The notes beneath the pieces were generated by a model, which saw nothing but the letters and a program-made list of their open reading frames with translations, was not told where the DNA came from and did not search any database. Below, piece after piece: positions 28,063-35,683 of a DNA stretch of 64,000 bases (within the stretch, counting starts at the first letter, position 1; each line of letters starts with the position of its first letter). Origin of the DNA: Kofleriaceae bacterium (GTDB lineage Bacteria > Myxococcota_A > Polyangia > Haliangiales > Haliangiaceae). The stretch covers positions 1-64,000 of the forward strand of contig JANXOP010000079.1 of the NCBI GenBank assembly GCA_025357755.1. The letters are read 5' to 3'. A program made the translations under genes and the position numbers.

Positions 28063-28095
28063 ATCCGTTATTGCGGAGAACCTCAATCCGCTATT
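28063..28095. promoter_or_regulatory. Possible operator: direct repeat ATCCG(T/C)TATT
   Basis: ATCCGTTATT at 28063-28072 and ATCCGCTATT at 28086-28095 match at nine of ten bases. They lie 23 bases apart, just upstream of the XRE-cupin gene, in unusually AT-rich DNA. The second copy overlaps the upp stop codon. Autoregulation by the XRE protein is a guess from position. Confidence 0.3.
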
Positions 28096-28723
28096 TCGTA
28101 CCGAACATCCGGTCCCCTGCGTCGCCGAGCCCCGGAACGATGTAGCTCTTCTCGTTGAGCCGCTCGTCGATCGAGGCCGTGTAGACCGGCACGTCGGGGT
28201 GCGTGGCGTGGAAGACCTGCAAGCCTTCCGGAACGGTCAGCAGGCACATGAACTTGATCGAGCGCGGCCCGGTCTTCTTGATCCGCGAGACGGCGGCGAC
28301 CGCGGAATTGCCGGTCGCGAGCATCGGGTCGACGATGATCACGTCGCGCTCGGACATCGAGTCCGGAACCTTGAAGTAGTACTCGACCGGCGCGAGCGTC
28401 TGGTGGTCGCGGTACAGGCCGATGTGGCCGACGCGCGCCGACGGAATCAGATCCAGCATGCCGTCCAGCAAGCCGTTGCCGGCGCGCAAGATCGAGATCA
28501 AGACGAGCTTCTTGCCGTCGAGCACCGGCGCCATCGTCTTGCCGATCGGCGTCTCGACTTCGATCATCGTCGTCGGGAAATCGCGGCAGACCTCGTAAGC
28601 AAGCAGCGTGCTGATCTCGCGAAGCAACGTCCGGAACTTGCTGGTGCTCGTGTCTTTGTCCCGCATCAACGTCAGCTTGTGCTGGACCAACGGATGCGCG
28701 ACGACGTGAACTTCGGCGGCCAT
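28091..28723 (-). CDS. upp: Uracil phosphoribosyltransferase
   Basis: A 210-residue type I phosphoribosyltransferase that makes UMP from uracil and PRPP (pyrimidine salvage, cytoplasm). The PRPP loop [11 protein letters not shown] is intact. Also present are [34 protein letters not shown] and the uracil-binding C-terminus [16 protein letters not shown]. Length and start (ATG at 28723) are normal for the family. Confidence 0.96.
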   Translation of the reverse strand: MAAEVHVVAHPLVQHKLTLMRDKDTSTSKFRTLLREISTLLAYEVCRDFPTTMIEVETPIGKTMAPVLDGKKLVLISILRAGNGLLDGMLDLIPSARVGHIGLYRDHQTLAPVEYYFKVPDSMSERDVIIVDPMLATGNSAVAAVSRIKKTGPRSIKFMCLLTVPEGLQVFHATHPDVPVYTASIDERLNEKSYIVPGLGDAGDRMFGTK

Positions 28724-28744
28724 TTCGGCCGGACCCTAACAGAA

Positions 28745-28909
28745 CTAGCGCTGCGCGACGTGCGTCGGCGTAGCGGCCTGTGCCGCGGTCGAAACCGAGG
28801 TCACGCCAATGACAGCGGCGAGGGCCACGCAGGCCGCGAACACCGCGTCACGGAGGCGCGAGGTGCGTTGGCGAGCGGTGATCGACGCGAGGTGATTGTT
28901 CGTGGTCAT
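28745..28909 (-). CDS. Small secreted or membrane protein, 54 aa
   Basis: A short frame starting at ATG 28909 (MTTNNHL), with one hydrophobic helix (VFAACVALAAVIGVTSVSTAAQA) resembling a signal peptide with an AQA cleavage site. Cleavage would leave only about nine residues. No family is recognised. The stop is 21 bases ahead of upp, same direction. Coding preference fits its neighbours, but the evidence is limited to the open frame and the clear signal-like segment. Confidence 0.45.
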   Translation of the reverse strand: MTTNNHLASITARQRTSRLRDAVFAACVALAAVIGVTSVSTAAQAATPTHVAQR

Positions 28910-28984
28910 GTTCGAGCTGTATTTCACGGACGGTGCCAGGTCCAAGCCCAGCGATCTCGGCTAGTTAGGTGGCGAGACAACCAG

Positions 28985-29012
28985 CCTGCGATGTCGCACG
29001 TCCTGTCGCAGG
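28985..29012. promoter_or_regulatory. Inverted repeat in divergent promoter region
   Basis: CCTGCGA (28985-28991) pairs with TCGCAGG (29006-29012), and TGTCGCA occurs twice in direct order at 28992-28998 and 29004-29010. It lies in the 169-base gap between the small secreted-protein gene and the VOC/ArsR operon. It could be a second regulator site; no family match is claimed. Confidence 0.25.
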
Positions 29013-29046
29013 GACAGTCGCGGATCATGGCGATGTTCGCGGTTGC

Positions 29047-29074
29047 AGATAGTTAACCGTTGAGTTAACTATCT
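29047..29074. promoter_or_regulatory. Perfect 11-bp inverted repeat, likely ArsR operator
   Basis: AGATAGTTAAC (29047-29057), a six-base spacer, then GTTAACTATCT (29064-29074): every base pairs. It is AT-rich in a high-GC genome and ends four bases before the first codon of the VOC-ArsR-SRPBCC operon. That is the usual kind of site for an autoregulating ArsR repressor. Repression by blocking transcription of the operon is inferred. Confidence 0.7.
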
Positions 29075-29078
29075 GGGA

Positions 29079-29531
29079 ATGGACATCGCATCCAAACCCG
29101 TTCCCAAAGGCTGGTCGCGCATCTCTTCGAGCGTGACCTACGAGCACGCCGGCCCTGCCATCGATTGGCTGTGCCGGGTGTTCGGCTTCGAGCTCCAGCT
29201 CAAGGTCGATGGTGAGGGTGGCACGGTCGTCCACTCCGAGCTCACGCTCGGTGGAGGCTTGATCATGGTCGGCGACAACGTCGGCAAGGATCGACCCTGG
29301 CAGAAGAGCCCGCAGCAGCTCGGCGGCGGCTGCACCCAGGCGCTGTGCATCTACATCGACGACGTCGAGGCGCATTGCGAGCACGCGCGAGCGGCGGGCG
29401 CGACGATCGCGATGGAACCCAAGACGAGCGATTACGGCGACGACTACTGGGTCGACCGGAGCTACGAGGTGATCGATCTCGAAGGTCATCACTGGTGGTT
29501 CATGCAGCGCCTGCGTGACAAGACCTCGTGA
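29079..29531 (+). CDS. VOC-family (glyoxalase/PhnB-like) protein
   Basis: A 150-residue vicinal-oxygen-chelate fold protein of the PhnB/bleomycin-resistance branch. Paired beta-alpha-beta-beta-beta units are visible: VTYEHAGPAIDWLCRVFGFELQLKV, GGGLIMVGDN, then ALCIYIDDVEAHCEHARAAGATIAMEPKTSDYG and VIDLEGHHWWFMQ. Such proteins bind metal or small toxic compounds; the ligand is unknown here. ATG at 29079 is four bases after the palindrome, so the mRNA is either leaderless or starts within the operator. The stop overlaps the next gene's GTG by four bases. Confidence 0.88.
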   Translation: MDIASKPVPKGWSRISSSVTYEHAGPAIDWLCRVFGFELQLKVDGEGGTVVHSELTLGGGLIMVGDNVGKDRPWQKSPQQLGGGCTQALCIYIDDVEAHCEHARAAGATIAMEPKTSDYGDDYWVDRSYEVIDLEGHHWWFMQRLRDKTS

Positions 29532-29857
29532 CCCTCGACCAGACCTTCCTCGCGCTCGCCGATCCGACCCGCCGTGGCGTGATCGATCTCTTGCGCGCGA
29601 GGCCGCGGCGAGCGAGCGATCTCGCCGCCGAGCTCGATGCGAGTCGCCCGGCGATGAGCAAGCACCTGCGCGTGCTGCGCTCGAGCGGCCTCGTCGAGAC
29701 CTCGCTCGAGGCCGATGCGCGCGTGCGGGTGTACTCGTTGCGGCGCGAACGTTTCGGCGAACTGCGGGTCTGGCTCGATCAAGTCGAGCGCTTCTGGGGC
29801 GAGCAGCTCGCCGGCTTCGCGGCCCACATCGCGAGCCGAGGGGCGGTGAAGAAATGA
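29528..29857 (+). CDS. ArsR-family transcriptional repressor
   Basis: A 109-residue winged-helix protein of the ArsR/SmtB superfamily: LALADPTRRGVIDLLRARPRRASDLAAEL, then the recognition helix ASRPAMSKHLRVLRSSGLVE and a wing (ARVRVYSLRRE). No cysteine pair for metal sensing is present, so it belongs to the non-metal group often paired with SRPBCC/AHSA1 proteins. The GTG start overlaps the VOC stop by four bases; its stop overlaps the next ATG by four bases. It is the probable ligand of the 29047-29074 palindrome. Confidence 0.92.
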   Translation: MTLDQTFLALADPTRRGVIDLLRARPRRASDLAAELDASRPAMSKHLRVLRSSGLVETSLEADARVRVYSLRRERFGELRVWLDQVERFWGEQLAGFAAHIASRGAVKK

Positions 29858-30339
29858 CGGGTGATCGAGCCGTCGCGATGGTCACGGTACCTTGCTCGCC
29901 CGAGCTCGCGTTCGAGGTCTTCACCACCGAGACCGATCTATGGTGGCGCCGAGGCGTGAGGTTTCGCGCATCGAGCTCGGGGGTACTCGCGTTCGAGCCG
30001 AAGCTCGGCGGGCGCCTGTTCGAGCAGTACGAGACGCACGCCTACGAGGCCGGCCGGATCACCGCGTGGGATCCACCGGCGCGGCTCGAGTTCGAATGGC
30101 GCGCCAGCAACTTCGCACCGGACGAGCTCACGTTCGTGACCGTCACGTTCGAACCGACGCCGAGCGGCAGCACGCGAGTCACCGTCGAGCATCGTGGGTT
30201 CGCGGCGCTGCGACCCGATCATCCGGTACGTCACGGCGCGACGGTTCCTGCCTTCATCGCGCGCATGGGGATGTGGTGGGGCGACTTGTTGACGGGCTTG
30301 CGCGTCCATGTGCCCGAGGCCACGCGAACCGGCACTTGA
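29854..30339 (+). CDS. SRPBCC/AHSA1-family protein
   Basis: A 161-residue START-like (SRPBCC) fold protein: VTVPCSPELAFEVFTTETDLWWRRGVRF, LEPKLGGRLFEQY-like core, GRITAWDPPARLEFEWRA and FVTVTFEPTPSGSTRVTVEHRGF. The family binds hydrophobic small molecules and often follows an ArsR gene. The start is ATG at 29854 with a classic ATGA overlap; longer upstream reading in this frame runs through ArsR out of register and is rejected. Function probably joins that of the VOC protein in handling one small compound. Confidence 0.9.
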   Translation: MTGDRAVAMVTVPCSPELAFEVFTTETDLWWRRGVRFRASSSGVLAFEPKLGGRLFEQYETHAYEAGRITAWDPPARLEFEWRASNFAPDELTFVTVTFEPTPSGSTRVTVEHRGFAALRPDHPVRHGATVPAFIARMGMWWGDLLTGLRVHVPEATRTGT

Positions 30340-30399
30340 CGCAGGGCGCCGTCGAGCAAAGTAAGCGCATCGTCGACGGAAACGTTATCCTCCGCGGTG

Positions 30400-32751
30400 A
30401 TGCAGCACAGGGCGCTCGCGCTGGTTTTGCTATCCGGACTCGTCGCGTGTGGCGATAACAACGGCACGGGTGCCACGGTCGGAAGTCCCGATCATGTCGT
30501 CACGTCGTTGACGCCGAATCCGCTGATCGCAGGAGCCACGTTGACCGCGACGTGCACGGTGTACGACGCGAACGACAACGCGCTCGCCGGCTTCACGCCG
30601 ACGTTCGCGATCTCGCCCGACGACGCGAACACGGTGATCACGGAGCTCTCCGCGGTTGTCACGAAGGCGGGCCACTACGCGGGCCAATGCAGCATCCCGG
30701 AGCTCGCTGGCGACTTCGCGCAGTTCGAGGTCGTGCATGCCTTGCCGGCGCAGATCATGATCGGCAAGGCGCCCGATCAACAGGTCTACCGGATCGCTAC
30801 GGCCGTCGAGATCACGCACGTGGTCACCGACCCGTACGGCAACGAGATTCCCGAGGCCGTGGTCACGGACGCGAGCACGCCAGTCAACGGCCTGGGCCCG
30901 ATCACGAGCGCAGCACCCGATGCGTTCATGTACGGCAGCGAGGGCAAGTATCACGTCCATGCGACCGTCGCGCCGCCCACCGATGCGGGTCGGGAGGTCA
31001 GCGCGGATCTCGATCTGATCGTCAACGAGAGCGGCCCCAAGATCACGTGCGGCTCGCCGCTCGACGGCACGATGCTGAACGCGGCCGCCGGCCAGGCTCT
31101 GACGTTCACCGGCACGGCCGTCGATACGAACGGCACGATGAGCGTCACGGTCGATGGTAACCCGGTCGTCCTGGCTGGCGATGGTTCGTTCAGCGCGCCG
31201 GTCACGTCGAAGTTCGGCATCAACTTCATCGATGTCGAGGCGACCGATACCTATGGCGTCACGACCGCGAAGGTCTGCACGTTCCTCGCGTCGTCGCAGT
31301 GGGTGGGCACGAACGCGCAGCTCGATGGTGCGGTCGCGCTCCACCTCGGTGCGGCGGCGATCGACGATGGGAACCGCGGTGGCGACATCAACTCGCTGGG
31401 CGACCTCTTGAACACGGTCGCGAATTCGAGCGGCCTCCACACCACGCTCGATAGCGCGCTCGTCGCGGCGAATCCGCTGCATCCGAACACCTGTGACCAG
31501 TCGGTGTTCGGGGTCTGCGTGCTCCGCGATCAGGTCGATTATCAGAGCTCGTCGCTGCCGGGGCCGAACACGGATACGTTGGCGCTCGTCGCGGGTGGCC
31601 TCGCGGTGACCGAGAAGATCGCGAACCCGGCGGTCAACCTTCGTATCCACGGTCAGGTCAGTGGTATCGGCTACGACACCACCGGCCCGGTGACGTTCGC
31701 GTACATCCAGGTCAGTGCGGTCTTCGACCTCGGGCTCGTCGGCGGTAAGCCGCACATGAGCGTGCGACCCGGGAGCGTGAGCGTCAGCGTCGGCAGCATC
31801 TCGACAGATTTCGGCGGCATCAGCGGCTGGCTGATCGACAACATCATCGTGCCGCTCGCGCAGGGCACCCTGAAGACGACCGTCAGTAACCTGGTCTCGA
31901 GCTACATCTCGAACAACTTCAACGCGGTGCTCGACAGCGTGGTCTCGAACCTCGATATCAGCTCGCTCGGCACGAGCTTCGCCGTACCGCGCCTCGATAC
32001 CGGCTCGGTCTCGCTCGGCTTTGGCGTCGGATTCTCCTCGCTCGATACGTCGACGACGCGCGTGCTGTTCGGCATCGGCACCAAGCTCACTGCCGCGGCG
32101 GCGAACCTGTACCCCACGCTCGGTGCGCCCGTACCGGCAGGTGCGGTGCTGAACGATCCGAACACGGCCGGACAACCCGCGGGCGTCGCGGCGCATATCG
32201 CGATCCTCGATCAAGCCCTGCACGCGCTGTGGAAGGCGAACTACTTCCACGCGACGGTCGATGGTTCGACGCTCGGTGCGGCCCCCGGCACGACGGTCTC
32301 GCTCGACGCGCGGCTACCGCCCGTCGCGAACTTCGCGAACGGCACGGTGGAGGTCGCGCTCGGCGATGTCGATCTCACGCTCGATACGCCGGGCAATCCG
32401 AGCCTCGCGCTCACCGCAGGCATCCGCGCACATACGAACGTCACGCTCGTGGGGAGCTCGCTCAGCTTCACCGGCATCGTGCTCGACGAGGTTCATCTCT
32501 CGAGCGACCTCATCGAGCTCTCGGTGATGCAACAGCAGCAATTCCAGGATCTGGTCGCGATGCTCGCGCAGCAAGTGATCACGACCTCGCTCGACAATGC
32601 CTTGCCGGCGCTGCCGATTCCGAGCTTCACGCTGCCCGCCTCGCTCGGGTCCTACGGTCTGCCGGTCGGGAGCCGCCTCGGCATCACCTCGCCATCGCTC
32701 GTCCTCGCGCCGCCAGAGTTCGTGCTTCGCGGTGGCTTCGGGATCCAGTAG
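30400..32751 (+). CDS. Large lipoprotein with Ig-like repeats and BPI-like C-terminus
   Basis: A 783-residue lipoprotein: signal LALVLLSGLVAC with lipobox Cys18. Residues about 25-300 are beta-sandwich, Ig-like/cadherin-like segments (LIAGATLTATCTVYDANDNALAGFTPTF; DVEATDTYGVTTAKVC). Residues about 300-783 have long amphipathic beta/alpha stretches typical of bactericidal/permeability-increasing (BPI/LBP) folds. These include a repeated LDTxSVSLGFGVGFSS pattern and an ending SPSLVLAPPEFVLRGGFGI. BPI-type modules bind lipid; that assignment is structural intuition from pattern. ATG at 30400 is preferred to GTG at 30397. The stop abuts the convergent XRE gene with no gap. Confidence 0.7.
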   Translation: MQHRALALVLLSGLVACGDNNGTGATVGSPDHVVTSLTPNPLIAGATLTATCTVYDANDNALAGFTPTFAISPDDANTVITELSAVVTKAGHYAGQCSIPELAGDFAQFEVVHALPAQIMIGKAPDQQVYRIATAVEITHVVTDPYGNEIPEAVVTDASTPVNGLGPITSAAPDAFMYGSEGKYHVHATVAPPTDAGREVSADLDLIVNESGPKITCGSPLDGTMLNAAAGQALTFTGTAVDTNGTMSVTVDGNPVVLAGDGSFSAPVTSKFGINFIDVEATDTYGVTTAKVCTFLASSQWVGTNAQLDGAVALHLGAAAIDDGNRGGDINSLGDLLNTVANSSGLHTTLDSALVAANPLHPNTCDQSVFGVCVLRDQVDYQSSSLPGPNTDTLALVAGGLAVTEKIANPAVNLRIHGQVSGIGYDTTGPVTFAYIQVSAVFDLGLVGGKPHMSVRPGSVSVSVGSISTDFGGISGWLIDNIIVPLAQGTLKTTVSNLVSSYISNNFNAVLDSVVSNLDISSLGTSFAVPRLDTGSVSLGFGVGFSSLDTSTTRVLFGIGTKLTAAAANLYPTLGAPVPAGAVLNDPNTAGQPAGVAAHIAILDQALHALWKANYFHATVDGSTLGAAPGTTVSLDARLPPVANFANGTVEVALGDVDLTLDTPGNPSLALTAGIRAHTNVTLVGSSLSFTGIVLDEVHLSSDLIELSVMQQQQFQDLVAMLAQQVITTSLDNALPALPIPSFTLPASLGSYGLPVGSRLGITSPSLVLAPPEFVLRGGFGIQ

Positions 32752-33108
32752 CTACTTCTTCGCGAGGCGCAGGAGCTGGCGCACGATCCCGAGCACCATC
32801 GTACGGGACTCCGGCGAGAGCTCGGCGATCTGGCGCGCGACCTCTTCGATCGCGCGGGGTAGGGCGGGTTTCGCGACCCGGGCGGGCGCCTTGCCGAACC
32901 GCACGTCGAGATGATTCGCGAGCCCGTCCTCGACGATCGCATGCAGCGTGCTGAACGGAATGTCACGCGTACCGCGCTCGATCTCGCTGACATACTTACC
33001 GACGATGCCAGCGCGCGTGCCGAGCTCGGCCTGGGTGTAGCCGCGTGCTTCGCGGCGGCCTCGAATCACCAAGCCAAGCGTTCGTAGTGCGTCTTTGGCC
33101 GTTGCCAT
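32752..33108 (-). CDS. XRE-family helix-turn-helix protein
   Basis: A 118-residue DNA-binding protein with a canonical Cro/C1 helix-turn-helix at about 10-65 (IRGRREARGYTQAELGTRAGIVGKYVSEIERG). A C-terminal helical tail (PRAIEEVARQIAELSPESRTMVLGIVRQLLRLAKK) probably serves for dimerisation. It is divergent from the small gene at 33203, and a short inverted repeat lies between them. Its target is unknown. Confidence 0.88.
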   Translation of the reverse strand: MATAKDALRTLGLVIRGRREARGYTQAELGTRAGIVGKYVSEIERGTRDIPFSTLHAIVEDGLANHLDVRFGKAPARVAKPALPRAIEEVARQIAELSPESRTMVLGIVRQLLRLAKK

Positions 33109-33144
33109 CGCTCTCAGTCATCGGCCGGACTCGGATTAGGGATA

Positions 33145-33159
33145 TCCACGTTCGGTGGA
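33145..33159. promoter_or_regulatory. Short inverted repeat TCCAC-N5-GTGGA, possible XRE operator
   Basis: TCCAC (33145-33149) and GTGGA (33155-33159) flank a five-base spacer between two divergent genes. A third TCCAC occurs at 33174-33178. The site resembles a dyad for the XRE protein encoded 37 bases away; this is inferred from position only. Confidence 0.3.
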
Positions 33160-33202
33160 CTTCTGTTTCGAGGTCCACGGCAGGTAGGATGTCGGTGTTG
33201 TC

Positions 33203-33565
33203 ATGGCGCCCGCCCGGCCACTCGCTCTGGACCGGATGATTCGCGAGGCGATAGCGCGTGTTGGCGAGGTTCCAGGGGTCGAGATCGTGCTCGCGATCGA
33301 TCCGGACCCGATCCTCGTGACCGCACGAACGGACCGGCTCGCGGAGCTGCTCGATCGGATGATCGGGAGCTCGATCGTGGCGGTTCGGCGGTTCGGCCAG
33401 ATCCTGATCGCGGTCTATCCAGATAGCGACCTCAAGAGTGTCCGGATCGAGCTCGCGCACCGGGTCCCGCTCGATGCGACCGTCCTCGCGATCCTCGCGG
33501 AGTGCGGTGGATCGGCGACCGTCGAGCCCGATGCAACGATCATGTACTTTCCGCGCTCTCGCTAG
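33203..33565 (+). CDS. Small protein resembling a degenerate histidine-kinase ATPase fold
   Basis: A 120-residue soluble protein. The stretch VEIVLAIDPDPILVTARTDRLAELLDRMIGSSIVAVRR follows the pattern of the HATPase_c beta strand and N-box helix, where histidine kinases read xDPxRLxQVLxNLLxNAxKx. The ATP-binding asparagines are missing and no phosphoacceptor domain is present, so it should not bind ATP normally. It could be a vestigial or adaptor domain; other folds are possible. It is divergent from the XRE gene. Confidence 0.5.
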   Translation: MAPARPLALDRMIREAIARVGEVPGVEIVLAIDPDPILVTARTDRLAELLDRMIGSSIVAVRRFGQILIAVYPDSDLKSVRIELAHRVPLDATVLAILAECGGSATVEPDATIMYFPRSR

Positions 33566-33610
33566 CGGCTGACCATCTCGGACTCGATCAGCTAGAGTGG
33601 GATCGCGGCC

Positions 33611-34315
33611 ATGAGCGATCACCCAAACAAGCGCCACTACCGGTTCTATGACCTCCTGATGGTCGGGTTCGTGACCGTGTTGTTGTGCTCGAACCTGATC
33701 GGTCCGGGCAAGACCTGCATGATCTTCGGCGTCACGTTCGGAGCCGGCAACCTGTTCTTTCCGATCGGCTACATCTTCGGCGACGTCCTGACCGAGGTCT
33801 ACGGCTTCGCGCGCGCGCGCAAGGTCATCTGGGCGGGCTTCGGCGCGATGATCTTCGCGACGGTGATGGGCTTGTTCGTCGTCCACGCGCCCACCGATCC
33901 GAACGAGCCGTACAACAAGGTGCTCCAGCCCGCGCTCGAGCTCGTGTTCGGCAACACGTGGCGGATCGTCGTCGCCTCGATCGTGGCATTCTGGGTCGGC
34001 GACTTCGTCAACTGCTTCGTGATGGCGAAGATGAAGGTGCTGACCAAGGGCAAGCACCTGTGGACGCGGACGATCGGCTCGACCTTCACGAGCCAGTTCG
34101 TCGACAGCATCCTGTTCTACCCGATCGCGTTCCTCGGCCAGTGGGAGACCCGCACGATCATCGGCGTCGTGATCTTCAACTGGTTGTTCAAGGTCGTGGT
34201 CGAGGTCGTGCTCACGCCCGTGACCTACTTCGTCGTTGGCCGGCTCAAGCGCGCCGAGAACGAGGACTACTTCGACGACAAGACCGCGTTCACGCCGTTC
34301 TCGCTCGCGGACTAG
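33611..34315 (+). CDS. YhhQ-type queuosine-precursor transporter (VUT family)
   Basis: A 234-residue integral membrane protein with about six hydrophobic spans (LLMVGFVTVLLCSNLIG; FGAGNLFFPIGYIFGDVLTEVYG; VIWAGFGAMIFATVMGLFVV; IVVASIVAFWVGDFVNCFVMAKMK; IIGVVIFNWLFKVVVEVVLTPVTYFVVGRLK). The FPIGYIFGDVLTEVYG segment and the WTRTIGSTFTSQFVDSILF motif are hallmarks of the YhhQ/DUF165 family. E. coli YhhQ imports the queuosine precursors preQ0 and preQ1. No queuosine gene is adjacent. Its stop overlaps the convergent oxidoreductase gene at CTAG. Confidence 0.9.
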   Translation: MSDHPNKRHYRFYDLLMVGFVTVLLCSNLIGPGKTCMIFGVTFGAGNLFFPIGYIFGDVLTEVYGFARARKVIWAGFGAMIFATVMGLFVVHAPTDPNEPYNKVLQPALELVFGNTWRIVVASIVAFWVGDFVNCFVMAKMKVLTKGKHLWTRTIGSTFTSQFVDSILFYPIAFLGQWETRTIIGVVIFNWLFKVVVEVVLTPVTYFVVGRLKRAENEDYFDDKTAFTPFSLAD

Positions 34316-35670
34316 GCCAGCGCGCGCAGATGCTCGGCGAGCTTGTAGCCGAGCGCGACGAGCGTGAGGCCACTGTTGGCGATGCCGGCGGCACGCAAGA
34401 TCGAGCCATCGATCACGTACGCGTTCGGGATGCCCTTGACCGCGAAGAACGCCGGGGTCGTATCGGTCGTATGCTCGACGAACTGGTTCGCCGTGCCGGA
34501 GTGATGCGCGGCATTGCGGAACGCCCACGTACCGTGCGGGACGATCTTGGACTCGAGGATATCGTCGGCGAACTCCGCGAGGAACTTGTCGACACTTTGC
34601 TCGTACGAGCGCAGCTCCGCGGGCGTGACCTCCCAGTTGAGCAGCGGCTTGCCCGCGCCCTTCATCTGGATGCCGCGGGTCTGCAGCGGTGTCTGCTCGC
34701 CCAGGATGAGGAGCGAGAAGTAGGTGCCGCGAAACCCGAGCCGGGTCTTGAACAAGATCGCTTCGCGCACGGCCTCGAGGTTGCCGAGCAGCATCATGAT
34801 CTTCTTCGGCGAGAACGGATCGTTGCGCAGGTCCGAGAGGATGTAGCGCGCGGGCCCTGTGATCGAGCCGAGCCGCATGTCCGCGGCCGGCCGCAAGTAC
34901 ACCGCAGTCTTGAGCCCTGCCGTCTCGTAGGTCAGGCCGGCACGAACCTCGGCCGATAACAGGGTGGTGCACGAGACCTGCTTGAGCCGGCTCTCGGGCT
35001 TGAGCTTGATCTTCGCGACGTACGCCATCGGGTGATCGTGATAGCCCGGTACGAACCCGGTCTCCTGGCCGAGCGACCTCGCGAGCAGCACCGGAGTCGC
35101 GAGCCCACCGGCCGAGGCGATCACGTAGTCGGCTTCGATTCGAAGGGTACGCTTGCCGTCCTTCACCTCGACGGCCCCGTCGGTGATCTTCTCGGCGTGG
35201 CCGTAGACCACCACGATCTGATCGCCGGGATACTTCTGGTTCGCGAGCTTCCACAGGTTGTGGCGCGTCTGCGGCAACACCATGTGCGCGACGGTCGCGC
35301 CACCGTGCTCGACGCTGGCCTTGTTCGCCTCCCACGCCTTGTTGCACTCGGCGAGATCGCTGGCGTTCAAGAAGAACGACCACGCCTTGTCGTAGTACGG
35401 CCGCATGCCCTTCGGCTCGATCCCGGCCTTGACGAGGTCGTTGTCGTCGAGCTCGATCAGCGCGTTGTGCCAGTAGTTCGTGGTGCCGCCGAGACCCTCG
35501 CCGCGATTGATCGAGGTGTTGAGATCGCCGGTCGGGCAATCGACATCGTCGAACAGTGGCTTCTGCTTCTTGCTCTGCTCGACGAGGGTGACCTCGAAGT
35601 CGTTGCGCAGCAAGGTGGCCACCAGGGAGCCGCAGAGGCCTGCTCCGATCACTACGACGCGCTTCTTCAT
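34312..35670 (-). CDS. FAD-dependent GMC-like oxidoreductase
   Basis: A 452-residue flavoprotein. The FAD-binding N-terminus VVVIGAGLCGSLVAT is followed by VTLVEQ. In the middle are GLGGTTNYW (GMC-like substrate loop) and ASAGGLATPVLLARSL. The C-terminus carries HGTWAFRNAAHHSGTANQFVEHTT and AYVIDGSILRAAGIANSGLTLVALGYKLAEHL, the GMC_oxred_C pattern with its active-site histidine. It probably oxidises an alcohol or sterol-like substrate; none can be named. It is 13 bases downstream of ppk1 on the same strand. Confidence 0.86.
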   Translation of the reverse strand: MKKRVVVIGAGLCGSLVATLLRNDFEVTLVEQSKKQKPLFDDVDCPTGDLNTSINRGEGLGGTTNYWHNALIELDDNDLVKAGIEPKGMRPYYDKAWSFFLNASDLAECNKAWEANKASVEHGGATVAHMVLPQTRHNLWKLANQKYPGDQIVVVYGHAEKITDGAVEVKDGKRTLRIEADYVIASAGGLATPVLLARSLGQETGFVPGYHDHPMAYVAKIKLKPESRLKQVSCTTLLSAEVRAGLTYETAGLKTAVYLRPAADMRLGSITGPARYILSDLRNDPFSPKKIMMLLGNLEAVREAILFKTRLGFRGTYFSLLILGEQTPLQTRGIQMKGAGKPLLNWEVTPAELRSYEQSVDKFLAEFADDILESKIVPHGTWAFRNAAHHSGTANQFVEHTTDTTPAFFAVKGIPNAYVIDGSILRAAGIANSGLTLVALGYKLAEHLRALA

Positions 35671-35683
35671 CGGCGCGACCAGT

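Noticed and set aside
29515-29853. N-terminal extension of the SRPBCC protein
   Set aside because: It reads the ArsR gene out of frame; the ATGA overlap at 29854 gives a normal start.
30430-32250. 606-codon antisense frame opposite the BPI-like lipoprotein
   Set aside because: Arg/Asp/Val-rich shadow of the sense gene, with no signal, motif or ribosome-binding site.
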